A model generated the notes under the pieces. It was not told the origin of the DNA. It did not search any database and saw only the letters and a program-made list of their open reading frames with translations. From assembly GCA_947396885.1 (NCBI GenBank), contig OX377205.1, forward strand, positions 27,963,899-28,027,898: DNA of 64,000 bases, in the 5' to 3' direction. Source of the stretch: Heligmosomoides polygyrus polygyrus (taxonomy: Eukaryota > Nematoda > Chromadorea > Rhabditida > Heligmosomidae). The position numbers and the translations under genes are program-made. Shown piece by piece: positions 9,601 to 19,545 of this stretch (position 1 is its first letter; every line of letters begins with the position of its first letter).

Positions 9601-10390
9601 GAACAACATGTGAACTGTTTGTTTCGCCCACTCTGTTGTCACTGCTTGCACCCCTCGCATGAAGCTTAGGTTTATGTTTAGCACTGCGCCTCCGTGCTAG
9701 CACATATCAGGTAAAGCGAGGTTTAGGAAGCAACCTAGAGGCTGCAAGTGCCATTTTTCGGTTGAAAAGGACAGTTGAGAAGGAACTTCGATTATTCTTA
9801 TTCGCTTTGGGAACTGTACCAAGGTCATTACTCGACCTTGAAGGGCTGCCAAATGTATGATGCCGATCCGTGTCTATGGCCGCAACTCGGCGTGAAAACT
9901 CGCATTCACAGAACTTTCTACATTCGTCCAATGAGAAGTCTGCGCTTCCCTGCGGAATTTTCGGGAAGTTTTCACATCTTAGCTAGTACAATTCGATAGC
10001 ATCGACTCTAAAAAGGCATTCTCCTTTGAAAATTCGTTTTTTGAATACCATGAGATTGTCCTCGTCCAGCACTGAGATTGCCAATTCTCAATAGGGCCTT
10101 GAGGAGCTTTATTCTTAAGTAATTTGTGTAGAAGAAATCAGAAGGCCTAAAAGGGCCATTTTTCTATTTCGTATTTGTGCATTGTAGAGGAGATAGCTGA
10201 TTGTTTGCTTCTGAGCTGAATGGATTATCTCTCGTCATTCCAGCGGAAGGCTCGAATTTACGAGAAATGAAAACTGAGTCAACGGTAGGAGTAGGTACAT
10301 ACCGCTCCCACGCGCAAACACAAAATGAACAAAATATCTCATTGTTCATTACTACACGAAGCGTTTCTGTTGAAGTTTACTTTCAAGTTG
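9601..10390. other. No recognisable feature
   Basis: Sequence between the RTE 3' end and the collagen 3' flank. Open frames of 60-85 codons occur on both strands without family resemblance. Confidence 0.4.
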
Positions 10391-10425
10391 TCATGTCTGT
10401 GTGGAAACAGTGTCTTGCTAGCGCT

Positions 10426-10431
10426 TTTATT
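10426..10431 (-). terminator. PolyA signal of collagen copy 1
   Basis: AATAAA on the minus strand, about 55 nt past the stop codon. The matching site in copy 2 is at 31958-31963. Confidence 0.7.
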
Positions 10432-10483
10432 CTAACTATCAAAGAACTTTCTCAGTGAGCGCCTAGAAAGCAGCCCAGCCAGC

Positions 10484-11511
10484 TCAGTCCTTCTTCTCCC
10501 TTTCGCCGACACTGCTATCGTGTTTCTTCAGCTCCCTTCTGGTCTTCTTCTTGGTGGTGGGGGAAGAGCTGGGCCTTCCCGTCGAGAACGACTCCACCGC
10601 GACGCTCTTCTTTATTGCCAATATAGTACTCCTGTCTGGACACGGGCAATAAGCAGCATCCGGACCAGGCTCTCCAGCAAGTCCGTCCTCTCCTGGTGGC
10701 CCATCTGGACCTGGTTCTCCCGGGTTTCCAGGTTCTCCGGGAGGTCCGATTGGTCCTGGTTGTGGCTCTCCTCCAGAATCTCCATCCTCTCCAGCTTCTC
10801 CGGCCAATCCAACTGGCCCTGGAGGTCCGCGAGGGCCAGGCATTCCGACTGCGCGTCTTCCATCGGCACCAGGGTAGCCAGGAATACCGGGCTGTCCTGG
10901 TTCACCAGGTGCTCCAGGATCTCCAGGTGGTCCAGGCATTCCAGGCATTCCAATTCCGGGTGCAGAAACACCAGCGCCGGGACTTCCTGTCGGACCAACA
11001 GGACCTGGTGGCCCATCTGGTCCAGGCGGTCCCGGTGGACCGGAAGGACATTTGATGCATCCACCGGCACCACCCCCTCCCGAAATGGAAATCCCGTCAA
11101 ATCCTCTCATACCGGGCTTGCCTGGTTCTCCAGGTTGTCCCTGCTCTCCCTGGGCTCCAGGTGGTCCTGGAGGTCCTTGGGGACACTGCCCAGCGGGTTG
11201 TCCGCAGTTGCATTCCGGGGGCCATTGGCGGCGATGGCGCGCAATCGTTGGCTCTCTTCGGAAAGGATCCCTTGGGCCCAGCCTCATTTCGTGCCATGCC
11301 GAGTTGGCGAGGTCCTTAAGGCAGATGTAGGAAATCCTTGACAAAACAGCACAGAATCTGGGGCGCTTACCTTGAAGTTGGACAACTCTCCGATGGCACC
11401 GTCGAAGAAGCTGTTGATGTCGTTGATAAGGTAGACGACGGAGATGATGCTAACCGCAGTGGCGACAGCCGTTACACCGGCAATGCCGGAAACAACTGTC
11501 GTTAGGCTCAT
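10484..11511 (-). CDS. Cuticle collagen, duplicated pair copy 1
   Basis: Structural protein of the extracellular cuticle, secreted by the hypodermis and assembled as triple helices. Two exons (11511-11371 and 11314-10484) joined in phase 0 across a 56-nt GT-AG intron give 323 residues. Residues 1-47 form the nematode cuticle collagen N-terminal domain with a hydrophobic signal-anchor (about 8-29, ending [11 protein letters not shown]). RHRR at 73-76 is a likely subtilisin-type processing site, as is usual in this family. Cysteines flank the Gly-X-Y blocks: CNCG at 82-85, CIKCP in the interruption after the first block, and YCPCP after the last. The long Gly-X-Y domain has short interruptions. 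The C-terminal tail is Ser- and Lys/Arg-rich ([13 protein letters not shown]). The start is 3 nt after a CTCTTTCCAG acceptor. It differs from copy 2 at only three residues (F/Y, V/A and S/N). Confidence 0.95.
11315..11370 (-). other. Intron of collagen copy 1 (56 nt)
   Basis: Begins GTAAGCGCC and ends CTGCCTTAAG on the minus strand. It splits SNFK from [10 protein letters not shown] in phase 0. Copy 2 has the same length; the middle of the intron differs more than the exons. Confidence 0.9.
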
Positions 11512-11640
11512 AGTCTGGAAAGAGCGAGCTCAGGCAGGTTCTAGAGATTTTCTGCAACCCTAAGGAGTCAGCACTAACCGACCTGCTGCTGACTGCTGCA
11601 GAAGATGCTTGTATGGCTTCGAGGTGCGCTTAAATATGCT
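11512..11640 (-). promoter_or_regulatory. Promoter and trans-splice-type acceptor of collagen copy 1
   Basis: The minus strand has CTCTTTCCAG ending 3 nt before the ATG, a typical SL-type acceptor, and a TATTTAAG box at 11629-11636, about 120 nt upstream. Both elements are kept in copy 2. Homology to copy 2 extends to about 11770. Use of a spliced leader is an inference. Confidence 0.6.
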
Positions 11641-11770
11641 TCACTGCGCGGTCATTTTACAGCGAATCGTCCTCGACCAGACCTACAACGCTTTTTTGGG
11701 CACCGAAGTCATCGTCCTCGACTCGAGTGGCACCGGCCAACTCCGCCCTCATACATGTTGGGCAGCGAAC

Positions 11771-12065
11771 GCTTGCAGCAAGAGCACTTACAAGACGTTT
11801 TCAAGGAGGAATTCCTCTCTGGAGAAAACTTCCGTTTACCATGTGGTCATCCGGATCATCTATGGCGGCTTTTCGAGTGCTGAAAGCGAAATAGGCTGCA
11901 GTTATCCGCAAACGTTCTGCGTTAACCCTTCTACCACTTGTGACTAGTGCTCTGAAGTACTTCTACGTCCTTCAGTGACGTGATGACATCGAAAGAAGAT
12001 AACTAAGCAGGATGTTCTTAACTTTTTCTACTAGACCAGAACTAACAACCTTTGCTGAGTAATAT
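11771..12065. other. No recognisable feature
   Basis: Sequence between the end of collagen promoter homology and a mariner element; nothing identifiable. Confidence 0.4.
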
Positions 12066-12943
12066 TAGGGGGGCCAAAAGTAATGAGACACCCCACGCCG
12101 TGTCCATATATCTCGTGGCTGGAGTCTGGTTTCGTGCTTGTTGTATTTGTATGTTTGTATGCTACTTACTGAAGCCCATCTGAAAAGTTACCACTTCCGC
12201 TCTTTTCAGAAGCATGCCAAAAACCCCAGTCTGACGAGTCGACCTGTGTCGCTCAAATCTCCCCCAATTCCCAACCCCGAGCAGCCTGGGCTCAATATTC
12301 ACGCAAGATGAGAAGTACGTCTTCTACCTTAACCCTGCCAAGCAGCGAGTCTGGGTGAGGCCTGGTGAATTGTTACCGACCTTCGTTCGGCGAGATGTTC
12401 ACGGCGAGAAGCATCTTTGAAGCTTTTGGGTCTGCGCCCATGGATCGGTTTACCGGAGGCTGTTTCCCAAGAGCACCGCGATGAACTCCAAGGCCATGGT
12501 GAACGAAATAGAGGAGATGGGTGGGCGACTCGCTCTTATTCATTCGCAGCGCTTCAAGAAGGTTCTCCTCTTCGACAACGCCGCACCCCATCGGGAACAA
12601 GTAAGCACGGATAAGCTTGGCCAGCTGGGCTACGTTCACATGCCTCACCCACCGTATTCACTGGACATCTCTCCATGCAACTACCACTACTGCTTGAGCC
12701 TACAGGACTTCCTAGTCGGAAGGGACACAAAAACCCAAGCAGTCCTTGACAACCATATCGAGCAGTTGATCAACACCAGGCTCGAGCAGTTCTGGAAGGA
12801 TGGGATCAGGAAGTTGGCTGAACGATGGCAGCAAGGTCCTTGCCCTTAATGGCAAATACACTCCTCAGCATCGTTGAGTTGTAATTGAGTTATAAGGAGA
12901 TAAAGATTTTTTTCATTTTGTCTCATTATTTTTGGCCCCCCTA
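12066..12943 (+). mobile_element. Degenerate mariner element
   Basis: Terminal inverted repeats GGGGGGCCAAAAGTAATGAG and GTCTCATTATTTTTGGCCCC are flanked by TA at 12066-12067 and 12942-12943, the target duplication of Tc1/mariner elements. The element is 874 bp, shorter than the usual 1.3 kb; the N-terminal DNA-binding region is largely missing. Confidence 0.88.
12310..12849 (+). pseudogene. Mariner transposase remnant
   Basis: The first catalytic region reads QDEKYVFYLNPAKQ near 12305-12345. A frameshift follows near 12475, and the frame 12481-12849 (122 codons) has LLFDNAAPH with the second Asp and HPPYSLDISPCNYH. Counting 34 residues from the second Asp gives Asn where D34D mariners have the third catalytic Asp, so even a repaired protein would lack an active site. 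The C-terminal segment ends IRKLAERWQQ, typical of mariner. Confidence 0.85.
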
Positions 12944-13361
12944 CTACATGCCTTCCTCCGTTCCAGATAAAAATGTAAGGACTGGCGCGTCCTACTTTCT
13001 GCTGGACAGCCGTGGAATTCACTTTTAGCTTGATCGGATCATTTGGTTTCATCCACTACATCATTTCTTCAAGAAGGAATGCATTCAAGATTATTCGATG
13101 GCAGCATGAACGGCGTATTGGGAGAAAACAGCGCTTGGTTCCTGATGGCCATTAGTCATCCGAAGAGTACGTCCGTCTTGCAACCTTGCTATGCAATTCT
13201 GATAGCCATTTCACAGTCCGGTGTTGTGGAAGGCTTGACTAGCCTGGGCGAGACTCAAGCCTCAAAGCAATATGGAGTGGCACGTGATAGGCTGGGCTCA
13301 CTTCGTCATCGCTACCAAGCGTCCTTACGAAACCTTCGAAGAAGGGCGTACACCAGGGGTA
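12944..13361. other. Unassigned, one 107-codon open frame
   Basis: An open frame at 13043-13366 resembles nothing I know. Likely anonymous DNA between two mariner copies. Confidence 0.3.
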
Positions 13362-13470
13362 TTTAACGGTTAACGATTTAACGAATTTAATGAAATAATG
13401 GCATTTTGGTTAAAATCTGGTATAACGACTTAACGGGAATTCTCACAAATTTAACGGAGTTTTCAACGGA
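13362..13470 (-). repeat. TTAACG-rich dispersed repeat, empty-site copy
   Basis: A stretch rich in TTAACG and TTAAATTCG matches, in inverted orientation, the sequence around the 204-bp palindrome at 39771-39974. AACGAATT at 13380-13387 is the intact equivalent of the duplicated AATTCGTT there. Confidence 0.8.
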
Positions 13471-13524
13471 CCTTTTTGCCAACAAACTTAATACTCCTTC
13501 TCTTAGCTCTCCCTAATATTGCGA

Positions 13525-13966
13525 GCCTCATCCCCCTCCATGGGAAACAGCTTCCGGTAAACCGATCCATGGGCGCAGACCCAAAAGCTCCAAAGGTGCT
13601 CCTCGCCGTGAACATCTCGCCGAACGAAGGTCGGTAACAGATCACTAGGCCTCACCCAGACTAGCTGCTTGGCAGGGTTAAGGTAGAAGACGTACTTCTC
13701 ATCTTGCGTGACTATTGAGTCCAGGCTGCTCGGGGTTGGGAATTGGGCGAGATTTGCGCGACACAGGTCGACTCGTCAGACTAGGGTTTCGGCATGAGAC
13801 AGACTGCGGTTTTGGCATGCTTCTGGAAAGGGCGGAAGTGATAACTTCTCAGATGGGCTTAAATAAGTAGCATACAAACATACAAATACGATAAGCACGA
13901 AACCAGACTCCAGCCACGAGATATGTGGACACGGCACGGGGTGTCTCATTACTTTGGCCCTCCCTA
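13525..13966 (-). pseudogene. Mariner 5' fragment, inverted relative to 12066-12943
   Basis: On the minus strand this repeats the 5' end of the mariner at 12066, from the terminal repeat (GTCTCATTACTTTGG at about 13942-13956, TA at 13965-13966) through the first catalytic region (DEKYVFYLNPAKQLVWVRP) to the sequence around HGSVYRKLFP. The 3' half is absent. The motif CTCCCTAATATT occurs at both ends of the fragment (about 13506 and 13960). Confidence 0.8.
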
Positions 13967-15700
13967 ATATTTGCGTCTTCGACACCTTGCGCAATGCATT
14001 GGCTCATCTTAATCGATGCCTTTAATATTCGACTTTCTGTCGCCATAAAATGCCTCAGCATTAGTCGTCTCTTCATTTCTCCTAAATTCTGTGTAGTGGA
14101 TTTTCTATTCACTACCTCAAGAAATGGTGTGCATTGTCTCAGCAACCAATCGATTTCCTTCCTTCAAGCTAAAGTAAGCTGCGTATCCTTGCTAAAGAGC
14201 GAAGCGTTTTGATGCCTTTGTGAAGAGAATGCCCGAACCGCACCGCGTCTGTCTCCGAGGAGAAAATGCCCGCAGCCGGGGAGAAAATATCCGCGATCAC
14301 TGAACGAATGGTCGTCGATAGTGCGATCAGACCCGTTCAACAAAACACATGGTAGTCATATGAACAAGGATTCCGTCATAGCAATACCCACCTGAGGCAA
14401 CCTGGTCCTATAAAGGGTGTGGCAACAACAGCCGTGAGAAAATCTCATCCGCACGCTCAAAAAGAGCAATGTAGTCATTTTTTACCAGTCATTGTTCATG
14501 AAACGGCGTACGAACCCACACCAGCAAAGCTTAGCCCTTCTGAAGAAGGGCGTGTATCTATTGCTACATTTACACTTGATCGCATGATTGTGGGCAGTGA
14601 TACGAATACTCTTTGAAGAGGAAAAAGAACAATGATGTTTCTGTCTACACATGTGTGCGGTGGCTGCCGATGAAAATGTTTGACCCAGCAAGGTATAAAG
14701 CCCTGCTACTGTAAAGATAGAGAAATTTTTGCGTGTTTTTGAAACGTGGCGGAGTAACCATGTGTTTTAGTTGAAAGATGCATTGTAACAGATGCTCTTC
14801 TTGGTCACTACTGTCAGCCGTTAAGATGTTCCAAGTGCGCGACCTCTACATACATCAGTCTCTGCTCGAATGCAACTAGTAGCACGAACCATTGGTAAAC
14901 CAGAACACGGCGAGAGAGTGAAAATTGAAAGCGTCGTTGATGATGCATAAACAAAAACCATGGCTACTTATTCTCCACTTGTGAGAGCATGACAATTTCC
15001 GAAGATGACTTCTTTGGAGTGGATCCTGTGCGGAGAAGCTGAACCCCACGTTGCTCCTAGGAGTTAGACACATATCTAGACACATATAGCTGAACTCCTA
15101 GGAGATGTTTGACACATATTTCGACACTTCTTTGCTTTTGAAGTTTTTCTTCCTTCGAAACACCGCTGGTGTTGCAAATGTTTCCTGCGCTTTTTCATAG
15201 AAGTTTATCTTTGCAAAGACTATCGGAAACCTTGTTTTGTTTTTTCTTCTTCAGGTATTTTCTCATAATTGCATAAAGGATTTAAATATGGAAATACATG
15301 CTTTGTTACTACATAAAAGGTTTCGAATAATAAAAACCCCTTAAAACGACGTCGTTCTAAGCGTTTCGTTTACCATGAAGAGATCATACGGTGTAGTACC
15401 TTAACAAAAATCTGTCGAGCTCTCTTGTTTTGAATTGCAGAACCCTTTTTGTTTATGATTTTTTGATCCACTTCTTATTTGGGCTTAAATTTGATTGAAG
15501 CGCTACGAAAATCAGACTGGCGATGTATTAGATTAACGATGAACGAGGGAAAGGCTGTCCAAATAAGCGGCTTTCCCAATGCTTTTGAATTTATTCCAGT
15601 TTCCTTAATGACGTCGACCTCCCACAGTTGTTTGCTTTATAATGATACTTCCACTCTAATAGTTATCAAATGATGTTAAATTCTGGCGCACTATGCGTTC
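13967..15700. other. No recognisable feature
   Basis: Anonymous sequence; short open frames only. GAACTCCTAGGAG-type repeats lie around 15050-15105 (AGACACATA twice). Confidence 0.4.
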
Positions 15701-16850
15701 TTTCTATGTTATACGACTACCAGCGTCCGTCGCCGACTTCGCCAGCGCCGTACGCTGGACGTGCGGGCCACGCCAGGCTTGCCGGCTTCGCCGGCTTCGG
15801 GTATGGCGGGCCACGCTGGGAATGTAGCCCAAACCTAGCTGGGGATTATTGATAGCCATTAGAACTAACCACTTGCTCCGCTGGCAATATGCCAGCTCCC
15901 GCTGGAGTACCACGCAAACTTGCACAACAATCCGTGCCGAGACTGCTTTCGTCGCTGAGGGGGACATCGGAGATGGGTTATGCGCTCTTCGAGCGCACAA
16001 CTTGGCTAGGGAAGGGGCTCCAGGGTGTAGTGCGTCCAAGGTGCTCGTGCAGGAACTGCTCCCGTCTCCCACTGCTCTCCTGTAGCGGCGGTGGAAGAGG
16101 CGCGATCCGCCACCGACCGCTCAACGATCCTCCTCCATATCGACTGACCATGGTGTCGGTGGATATCGAAAATGGCCACGTCGATATGACGCGACATCAG
16201 GAGAATCTGGTTAGATCTAAGTAAGACCGTAATTATTCCTCACCCAGCGCCGGTCGCCGGCTTCGCCGGCAACCAACGCCGAACTCCGCGGGAAACGCGC
16301 TCCAATGCTACTCCAGCCGTCCCGGGACGACGACGACCGTCCGCGGTGCACCTTCCGTCCGCGGACGGCCCGCGAATGCTCTCGCGGAAGTATTACATGG
16401 GCCTTAAGGCCCCCGCAGACTTCTGCGGCGAGCGGCGGGCGGCGGACGGCGAAACCGCTGAGCGGCGCCGCCGAGCAGTGCCGCTCAGCGACTTGACTCA
16501 CCATCAGTGGGAGCGGTGACGGCGAGGTACTGTACTGTTTCTAGTCGGGAGCGACTGGTGCTTAACAATAACGCGCCCCGATGACGATCGCGCCGTCTCC
16601 GCTCTGGATCCCGCCGCGAAAGGGCAGAGCGCAGACAGACAGACGCTGGAGCGGCTCCGCCGGGTGGAATGATTCAAGTCATTTCCGCCAGCGACGCCGC
16701 CGGTGCCGCCAGCCGGCCATCGGCGCCGCTAGCGGCGAGCTCTGCGTCCCTGCCCCATGATGAAGGATAGGGCAGCGGCAACCCCGCAAAAGTGTGCGGG
16801 GGCCTTTAGGGATTGTCAATGGCGGTGTCAATGGCGGATGGACTGCAGTT
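15701..16850. repeat. GC-rich repeat island
   Basis: Base composition changes sharply to GC-rich with many short inverted repeats: GCCGGCTTCGCCGGC at about 15780 and 16255, GGCCTTAAGGCCCCCGCAG at about 16403, its relative TGCGGGGGCCTTTAGGG at about 16795, and CCATGATGAAGGATAGGG at about 16755, which is shared with the palindrome at 4720. Open frames up to 122 codons occur on both strands, as expected from GC-rich non-coding DNA. I interpret it as clustered foldback repeats and not a gene. Confidence 0.5.
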
Positions 16851-17470
16851 CACAGATAACCGTCGCCAAGCGGCGACATTGCTTTCCCGACGTGACGTCT
16901 CAGAATATTCCACATTTTCTTTTCGGCATCATTGCCGTTACGACCGCTTTTTCTTCTTCCTCGCTCTACCTTACCATAAACCGAATTACGACTCCTTAAG
17001 GAATTTCGCTGAAACAAGTTCCTTCCTTGGAGACTGCTAGCTGAGACTGGAAATGATCACATTTCTGTAGCTCGAATGATTGCTCAGTAGATGCAAACAA
17101 CGTGAGAGTAGCACATTCCGTGGAATTAATCACCACCAGTTCTTCTGCTGAGGAAATGATGGTGCTGAGGTAGCAACTAGGAGAGCTGCAACTTACAGGC
17201 AACATTCGTGCCGCACGTGCACGTACAGCTTCGCTTTTTTGCAGTTTGTTTTTCAAGATGCTGTTCTCATCAACATCGACCTTCCTCATATTTTATTTAT
17301 TTGCATAGATCGTGACTTCGTGAACTATATGTAGATTCACATTTTAACAGCCATTTCATCACAATTTTGAGTTGTAGCCGATCGCCTAACACAACTTCGT
17401 GTTACCTTCGCGAAGCGAAACAACAAAAGACGTCGTTTCTCGCGTAAAACTCGACGTTTGTCAAACCAAC
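16851..17470. other. No recognisable feature
   Basis: No family resemblance in any frame. Confidence 0.4.
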
Positions 17471-17479
17471 TTGAGTCGG

Positions 17480-17995
17480 TTTTATATTATCACCGTATCA
17501 CCTGTCTCCCGTCGGTCATTGAGTTGCTCGAGCAGGCGCCAGCAGCGTCTCCATTTGTCCCTGTCGTACGGCGAAGTGCTCCAATGGATCCTCCTCGCTC
17601 GAGGGACACCAGGAGCGTCATAACGTTCGTTCAGGGCCTTCACGAAGACGTCCGACCACCGCGTTGGTGGGCGTCTTGGTGTTCCCTTGACATCCCATTC
17701 GGTGACGGTTCTCGTATTGCGGATTTCTACGAAACGCTACTGGAGAGCATTGTACAGCTCTCAAAGGACTCTGATGTACCGAGTAGGAACGCCCTGAATG
17801 CACAGGGCTTCGAGGACCGCTTCAGTCTCGACGGAGTCGAATGCCTTCTTCAGGTCGATGGACGTAAGCACAGCGGCATCTTGTACTCTCGCGATACTTC
17901 GATGAGCTCTGTAATGGTGTGTATGTGATCGATCGTGCTGAATCCTCTGACTCGAGTAAACAACTTGTAGACTACGGACAGTTTTTATATTAGTA
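17480..17995 (-). pseudogene. Internally deleted RTE-clade LINE
   Basis: On the minus strand, VYSSQRIQHDRSHTH, then VLTSIDLKKAFDSVETEAV and GVPTRYIRVL are RT motif A and its surroundings. After a stop the sequence passes directly to [28 protein letters not shown] and [14 protein letters not shown], the RTE C-terminus. The RT active site and thumb between them are missing, so a deletion joined two distant parts of the ORF. Confidence 0.85.
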
Positions 17996-18944
17996 AACAA
18001 AACCTTCCGAGCTGAAACGACCGTCCTCTAAATTCAAGCAAAGTGAAGGGTCGATTTAAAGCACAAGGATTGCATTGAAGCTTTTTGAAAGAAAAGGATT
18101 ATATGTAGCGTGCTATGTGAGTTGCGCTCTCGCACTCAATGATTGATTCATAAACTTCATTTGCGGAAAGCTAGGCATTAGGGAACGGGGCGATTCGTCT
18201 CTGATAGCTGTAACTAAACAGTAACGCTACTGTGAATCAGATAAACATAGCTACGTATCAAATCACTACGTGGCGCATTAGCACGCCAAAAGTTTCGCAA
18301 TTTGAATAAGAAAATAAGAATATGAAAACAATGATAATGTAGAATAAGAATACGTACTTACCTTCTTAGACAGACGAATGTTCTAAATAATTTCACTTCT
18401 TGACCTTGATTTTGAAGGTAGTGATCTAAAAAGTGTCACTAGGATTGAAAAGTGTCAACTCTAATATGTAAATCATGGAACGCATACAATCTCACCTCTA
18501 CTTCATCATGTGGAAAACGAGTCCGAACTACTTTTGGTTTTGCGGGAAAATTTATGTAACCCTCTTCAGTAGTTCTGCACTGATGCTTTTCTTTCTAGCG
18601 CCATTCCGCCACCATGCACCGAAATCAGGTTTCAGATCATTTCGCTCATGAATTACTAAGGATTTCACATGTTAGACGGATTTTTCAGGGAAGCCTCTGG
18701 CAGCCGCTTCCTTTTCCTAACGTAAACAATCACATCTCATTCATCTTTTCTTCGTCCGCTTTCCAGTGCGCTTTCTCGGCAAGCAATACCACTTCAGCAT
18801 GGCATAAATTGGTCGACACTTCATCAACAATTCTCAGCGCCTTCCATTAATGAGGTGCGAATGCGGTGGTGAAGGACGCCTATTTGATGAAGAGCTGTAA
18901 TTTCTTACCGACTTAGCAAAGTTCAGGAATGTGGTAGCGCAGTC
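17996..18944. other. No recognisable feature
   Basis: AT-rich sequence without identifiable genes. A GAAAAGTGTC-type stretch at about 18430-18460 resembles the ends of the foldback at 3338-4155. Confidence 0.4.
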
Positions 18945-19357
18945 TTACCAGGATACTATCTCAACGGTAGGTCGGAACGGCGCAAGTGTTGTATATGGGC
19001 AGAACCGCCTCTCTCTGGGTAGTAACAAACTGCAGGTATCTGGCCCCCATTACAAGTCTGCGCAGAGTTAGGGGCGACGGAAGTCGCGGGTTGTTTACGA
19101 GCCCGAGCTCTTCCCTACTACGCCACCTGAGCACTACGCTTGGCCGCAATACGAGCCCTCATCTCGCGCGCGCCCGTCAGCTGTGGAGCACGTGAATCAA
19201 CAGGGCGCCAAACCGCGACTTCCGTCGTCCCTAACTCTGCGCAGAGTTGTATTGGGGTCGAGATACCTGCAGTTTGTTACTACCCAGAGAGAGGCGGTTC
19301 TGCCCATATACAACACTTGCGCCGTTCCGACCTACCGTTGAGATAGTATCCTGGTTA
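18945..19357. mobile_element. 407-bp foldback element flanked by TTA
   Basis: Arms of about 140 bp (18948-19090 and about 19205-19354) begin CCAGGATACTATCTCAACGG and end with its complement. Both sides carry TTA (18945-18947, 19355-19357). The CCAGG terminus plus TTA duplication matches the 1547-2900 element, suggesting one transposase mobilised both. There is no coding capacity. Confidence 0.82.
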
Positions 19358-19545
19358 GAAGGGCAGTCGCGTGCACCCGAGCATCTTGGTTCGATTTCCC
19401 GCCCAATCAAGCCCTCCTTATCTCCTGGGTCGATGAAATGGCACCAGACTTGTCTGGGAAGGATAAACCACTGAATTGTTTATCGGTTGGCCACCGCAAT
19501 TCATTCTACAGGCCAAATCCTATCGACTCCGCTATCAGGCGCCCA
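19358..19545 (+). repeat. SINE-like repeat, copy 1
   Basis: Shares with six other copies the core GGTTCGATTTCCCGCCC, AGACTTGTCTGGGAAGGATA and TTTATCGGTTGGCC. GGTTCGATTTCC resembles a pol III B box with one extra base, so a tRNA origin is possible. This copy is 3'-truncated and directly abuts the foldback at 18945-19357. Confidence 0.65.

Noticed and set aside
10520..11341. Long open frames opposite the collagen exons (also at 31054-31875)
   Set aside because: The Gly-X-Y codon pattern keeps the other frames free of stops; the collagen frame with its conserved domains and intron is clearly the real one.
15704..16504. Open frames of 60-122 codons in the GC-rich island
   Set aside because: Expected from GC-rich non-coding sequence; they overlap on both strands and match nothing.
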